Assembly: GCA_032622095.1 (NCBI GenBank)
Contig: CP136068.1
Span: forward strand, 4,503,314-4,567,313
From: Siphonodentalium dalli
Taxonomy: Eukaryota; Mollusca; Scaphopoda; Gadilida; Siphonodentaliidae
Direction: 5' to 3'
Length of the DNA: 64,000 bases
Positions 59,391 to 64,000 of the stretch are shown one piece after another. The position numbers and the translations under genes are program-made. The first letter of the stretch is position 1. Every line of letters begins with the position of its first letter. Under the pieces are notes generated by a model. It did no database searches, had not been told where the DNA came from, and was given only the letters and a program-made list of their open reading frames with translations.

Positions 59391-60062
59391 TCTGATTTTT
59401 TTAATGGAGTTATGGCCCATTGACATGTAATTCACACATGCTTCGATAAATCAACCATTTTTCATCTGATAGCAACAAAATTTGGTATGTGAGTTTCTCA
59501 ACTCAAAATACAGAACGAGTTTGAAAATGGGTTAGATCCAATTTGTTATATCAGAGATATGGCCCTTTTTCAACTAAGAATTTTCCAGATTATAACCCAA
59601 GTAACTTACAATAAATGAATTCCTGCTTTAGTGTGGTCGTCGGGAGGTTGAACCTGGAAAAAAATGTTATAAAGCTGGTTTTGGTCTCATTTTGCGCGCA
59701 AAAGAATCAGGAATAACATATCCAAAATCCGCTAAAATCCGCCTTGGGGTAAATTCAGGATTCAAGATGGCGTCCAAGGTGGCGGCCAACGATTATAAAT
59801 ATTCCCCAATCAGCATTAGTCCATTGTGAGGTAGGGGTAATGTGTTTGGTCTCGTACAAATGTCATTACGTTTGACAAAGGATTCCACGGGAGTCACACT
59901 GATCAAATATCAGTCACAAAGTCAAAAGATGGCAACCAAAATGGCCGATAAAATGACAATTATTTCTTTTGTTTATTTTGTTGATCGAAATCAGCCAGTG
60001 ATGACCAGAATGAGAAATGCTACATGATTTCGATACTTGTGTGTAAAATATATCATTTATAC
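59391..60062. repeat. repeat debris, including a unit shared with 16235-16380
   Basis: 59391-59600 is the body of a hairpin element (TTTTAATGGAGTTATGGCCC). 59635-59960 shares TAGTGTGGTCGTCGG, CATATCCAAAATCCGC and AAGATGGCGTCCAAGG with the ARM intron. No gene. Confidence 0.5.
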
Positions 60063-63000
60063 TCAGACTTCATCCTCGTCATCTATCAGAAACTCTTCAT
60101 TTATATGCAGCCCTCTCCACGACAATCTCCACAAGTGATAACACATTTCAGACCATGTTTGCGACATGTACACACATTGGTGTCACATGATTTTTTTGAT
60201 GACATCTTACACTTGCACCGTACAAACTTGAGCAATTCGTCTGGGGCTGCATTCTGGTCAGTCATGACTGGGGAAAGATCCGCACCACATCGTTCCCGAC
60301 CTCACCCCTCAGCATTCAATACGTCATTATTCAGTGTTCTCCAAATCATCACCTGGAGATGAACTCTGAGACTGCGATAGCATGCCGCTCGTTCTGTTGG
60401 TGGGAGTTTTGGGGCTCTAATGCAGTCTTGCTAGAAGATACCATATCCATATACTTCGCATACCGAAGTGTATTTAGAGAATCTTCTTTCTTACCACTAC
60501 ACACTACAACGAAGAGCCTCATGCCGGCCTCTCCAAAGTCTTTCTGATTAGCACTAGATTCCTGCATGAGTGATGATATTTTGCGAACTTCAGCAGACTC
60601 GTTTATCTTTCTGATGATACTTGTTTTCCCATGTCCGAATATTGCAGAGGTGGTGTCACAGCCTCCCCATGCATGTGCAAACAGGATATTGGAAGTTGTG
60701 AACTGTCCAGCCTTGCGCACGATGTCACCGATTCGACATATGGCAGCACTGCCTTTGCCAGATTTCGGAGCATCAGATTGGAAAAATATGTTGGCCATGT
60801 TGGATTCCCAGTGATGGATCAAAAGAATAATCACATCTGTGTCGTCCGCGATAACTCTGACGTTTCTTCCATGTGATGCAAACTCTAGGGCATGAGAAAA
60901 TATCAGAGTATCTGCGTCACCACTGCTGTTGTGAACTGCATGCCCATCACCCGATAAGAGGCGGCCAATCAAGTTGATGAACGGACTTTTGTTTCTTTCA
61001 TTTGAGAGGAAAATTTGCTGGTTATTGTGGCTCGCTGTTGTTTCAGTGACCCGAACTTCGGCACATGTTTTGCCAGATCGCCGGTTGTGCTCGTGATCTT
61101 TAATAGACGGGCCATGACCATAACCATCGAACACGATGCAACTCGAGCCATACTTTGTTCTGACGTAGTTCTGATATTGAGTGGCTACTTCATTGTATGT
61201 TGAGTTTTTGATCCACTTCACTCTATGGAGAACAGCTCCACCATCAATAACGGCAATTCCCTTCTGTGAATATTCAACTTCCTGAACGGAATCAGTCAGA
61301 GCCTTTACTAACTGATTTTGCTGGTTTTCACATTGATTGATCTTTGAACAGAGAAGTTGGTATGGTCGTCAATTCGTAAGCAAAAAACTTCACCATACTT
61401 TCCTCATGCTGGGCGATAGCTATCAGTCGTGAGAACAACAGTGTTGGATTGAATTGAACTCGCTTGTTATCAACTCGAATCCCGGGATACAGATGATCCC
61501 GAGACTTTATGTGATCTTTCCTTTTAATTGATGCCTCAGTGATGCTCAAATTGTCAAGTTTTCTCTGGATTGTTTGGCCAACACTCTCAGAATTGGAACA
61601 ATTCACGCCATCAGTTCCATTGGACGTTAGCCCCGATGACAACGAACAGAGTTTCTTCTCATTGGCATCAAAGGGGTTGTGGTTATCAAACCAGGTTTGC
61701 AAACTAACCATATCATCGAAATCACGCTTTCGCCTAGATTCTCCCATTTCAATGTACTGATCACTGGTACTATGTCGTATTTTGGTCAACTCAGTCATTG
61801 CATCGTGTATCTGTGCATACTGAGTATCCACTGCAAACGTACCGTTTCTGTCAGTCCTCTACCTCGAGTTAACCCACCTCGACTCTTGATAGATCTCATC
61901 AGTACTTGTTCAATAATAAGATCAGTTGATAACCCCGCCCAGAATCTGCTACTTCTGCGGGCTACATGGAAGCCATGATCCTCAAAACACTGATGTACCC
62001 AAGGATGCTTCACTGGTAATTCTACCATCATTTGGAGATATATTCTGCAGCTCTTTGCGTAATTTATATGACCAGTGGCTGCGAAGAGGTTCAGCATCTT
62101 CCCTACTGTTACAATATGCAGATTCCAATCCCCTGTTTGCTCAGCACGGATGAAGTTCTTTAGGGTTTGCACATAATCCATATACTGCACCCACAATTTT
62201 GCTGTGAGGGATTCGTTCACAAGCAGTGATTTATAACAATTGATACATTACTCGAGCTTCAACAGTTCAGTTGAGCCCGCAGTCGCGGATATAGGAACAA
62301 CACAAATTTCAATTTCTTCACGCAGTTTTTGTATTCTGTCCATTTCACTCTGGTGCATTTTGCCCATCGTGTTTTCACCAACAACGTGTACATCACCTTG
62401 TTGCACGTGTGAGGCTTCTATGTCATCTTGTTCCAGTACCGATTCGATGTCCGCAGAACTGCCGTCCTTTTCAACTGGGACAACTTCAGCTATCAACTAG
62501 GTAGTGACCACGCAATGCCCTCGACACTGACTTTCCAGATATCATATGGGTCACTGTGTTCTGACCGTACACTTTCTCCAAAGCTTCTTCTAACCCCGAC
62601 CCCTTAATCATCGAACCGATACTCCACATGAAGCTCATTACAGTGTGAAATCCGCCCAGCCTACACACTATGTTCATCGACTTGGAACTTATTATGTTTA
62701 CAGCCTTGAACCACAACGGCTGGTCGAAAGCGAAACATGGCGTGTGGACGTTCAATCTACGTGCGATTGTAAATGATTGTAGAATAAATGCAATCGTCAT
62801 CTGACGGATTCAGATCGATGATGGGAAGGAACAGAACATCTGATTTCTCTGCGGTCAGAGTGTCGTCCTGCGAGTAAGCACTTTGCATGAAACCTGACCA
62901 GTTCGCGCTAGGTTTTTCACTCTTACTTAAAAAGCATGCTGAGTGCCACAGCAGATCTGTGCTGAGGTCAGATGGGAGGGTATAGGGTGTGGCCAAATGA

Positions 63001-64000
63001 AGAAGAGGTTTCAGTTTGATATTGGAAATTCCTTTGCCAATAACATCAACATATTGGGAGATGGACACTCCTTTGTTCTTCACGAGCTCATCAACCCTCA
63101 ACCGCTTTTGTCTCATGATTACACGCGATTTCATGTTCAGTGCTGATTGATTTATGGGTGCAGATATTGCAATTATCCCCATTCCATGGAAGGCCCCCTT
63201 GCCATCTATAGTTGCTATGTTGTGGTCGACGTTATCTGCCACCCACTGAACGAAGGCACCGGGTGCATAGTCAGTTAGTATTTGACTGGGCGTTTCGGTC
63301 TGAATGACGGATTGCTTGTACCTCTCAACTTCATCGTTGGTAACAGAGAATCCCAACCGGGATAACTTGTTCACTAGCCATTTGGAACCAAACACATGGT
63401 TCATTTCTACACCCAGTCCAAACAGCGTTGGTGTTATAACCGAACGTGGATGAGCACCCTGTACAATGGAATGACTGATGCTATTCTGCTTGACATCGGA
63501 CGGAATTAAAATCTTTAGTAGGCTTTGCAGGTGATTCGGCATCCAATTTTGCCCCTGACTAATACTAGATATAGCGTCACTTGGTGGATAAGATTCGCGA
63601 CTGTAATTGGCCTCCCTTATTTGTGCTTTTATTATTCTTGCTGCAGTCAAGACAATCCTGTCTGCCTCCTCGTCTAAATCCTGTTTTTTATCAGTGTACC
63701 ACTTTTCATTTATAATGAATTTGGCCATATTTTGAAAACAAACGACATCATTCCATCCCTTAACCTCGGCGAAGAAAATGAATTCTGCATAGTATTCCTC
63801 TAAGTTACCTTTCAAACTTTTAATAGTATAAACATCTGACTCGCCTGCGAATTCAACCATTCTGGAATGTAACTCACTAACAGTGTATAATTCAGCACCA
63901 GCTTCTGTCTCGAGCCAATTACAAATCGTTTCGAACCAATGTTTCATACCCTGATCTGATCTTCGACCTGCTTTTCCTTTCTCGGGTTGACTCACATCCT
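60063..64000 (-). pseudogene. broken mobile-element-like gene with FEN1/PIN-like nuclease and Cys-rich tail
   Basis: A single long protein runs right to left and off the right edge (the frame is open to the last base). Blocks: 63995-62757 (about 412 residues, with ATIDGKGAFHGMGII); 62800-62486 (FDQPLWFKAV, RLGGFHTVMSF); 62496-62248; 62220-61795 (RGGLTRGRGLTE); 61831-61328; about 61340-60349; then a tail to about 60063. Breaks: frameshifts near 62770, 62490, 61815, 61335 and 60350, TAA at 62248, TGA at 60302, and a frame change near 60105. The 60349-61221 block has spaced acidic motifs like XPG/FEN1 nucleases: IVFDGYG (residue 32), GDAD (102-104), ADDTDV (126-129) and GGCDTTSAIFGHGK (about 186-199), the last resembling FEN1's GCDY-x(5)-GIG-x-K. 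The tail (60105-60225) holds about nine Cys (CKCK, VCTCRKHGLKC, CGDCRGEGC). I recall similar uncharacterised proteins in many mollusc and cnidarian genomes, suggesting a mobile family. This copy is dead. Confidence 0.7.

Overview
The window is eukaryotic, AT-rich, repeat-dense nuclear DNA, most likely from a mollusc and probably a bivalve. It has GT-AG introns several kb long, no operons, and many short interspersed elements that combine a hairpin, a (CCGT)n/(CTGT)n microsatellite and tandem core repeats. That build recalls the pearl/HINE (Helentron-related) elements described from bivalves. The lineage call rests on this style of repeat and on the exon style, not on a species-specific marker.

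The one supported host gene is on the + strand. Exons at 11727-12251, 15347-15479 and 20484-20827, plus a possible cassette exon at 20164-20349, join in frame into part of an alpha-helical Armadillo-type protein. Introns carry a LINE relic, a (CCGT)n element and a hAT-like element. Acidic exons at 3242-3501 and 50150-50287 are paralogous, intron flank included, so the locus appears to be a tandemly duplicated gene family. A possible terminal exon with poly(A) signals lies at 49451-49581.

Layout: 1-5.6 kb, low-information DNA and one exon; 5.6-9.1 kb, two copies of a TIR element, one carrying a hAT that itself carries a small hAT; 9.1-11.7 kb, hairpin/microsatellite elements and core repeats; 11.7-20.8 kb, the ARM-type gene; 20.9-25 kb, a long hairpin-ended element and a DIRS-like recombinase relic; 25.2-26.3 kb, a palindrome-rich element; 26.5-31.65 kb, nested TIR elements and a Tc1 relic; 31.65-44.59 kb, one very long TIR element hosting other insertions; 45.4-49.1 kb, nested hairpin elements; 52.6-59.4 kb, segmental duplications, a chimeric element and an array of hairpins; 60.06-64 kb (minus strand), a broken, very long mobile-element-like gene with a FEN1/PIN-like nuclease region and a Cys-rich tail, running off the right edge.

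The strongest candidates for something undescribed are: (1) two elements (27713-29116 and 31655-44586) sharing terminal consensus, TA flanks and subterminal arrays of palindromic units, without a recognised transposase; (2) the PIN-like gene at 60-64 kb; (3) an array of eight 18-19-nt hairpins at 56200-56877 whose stems differ but mostly keep pairing. I saw no tRNA, rRNA or CRISPR array. All homology statements come from pattern recognition; no search was run.
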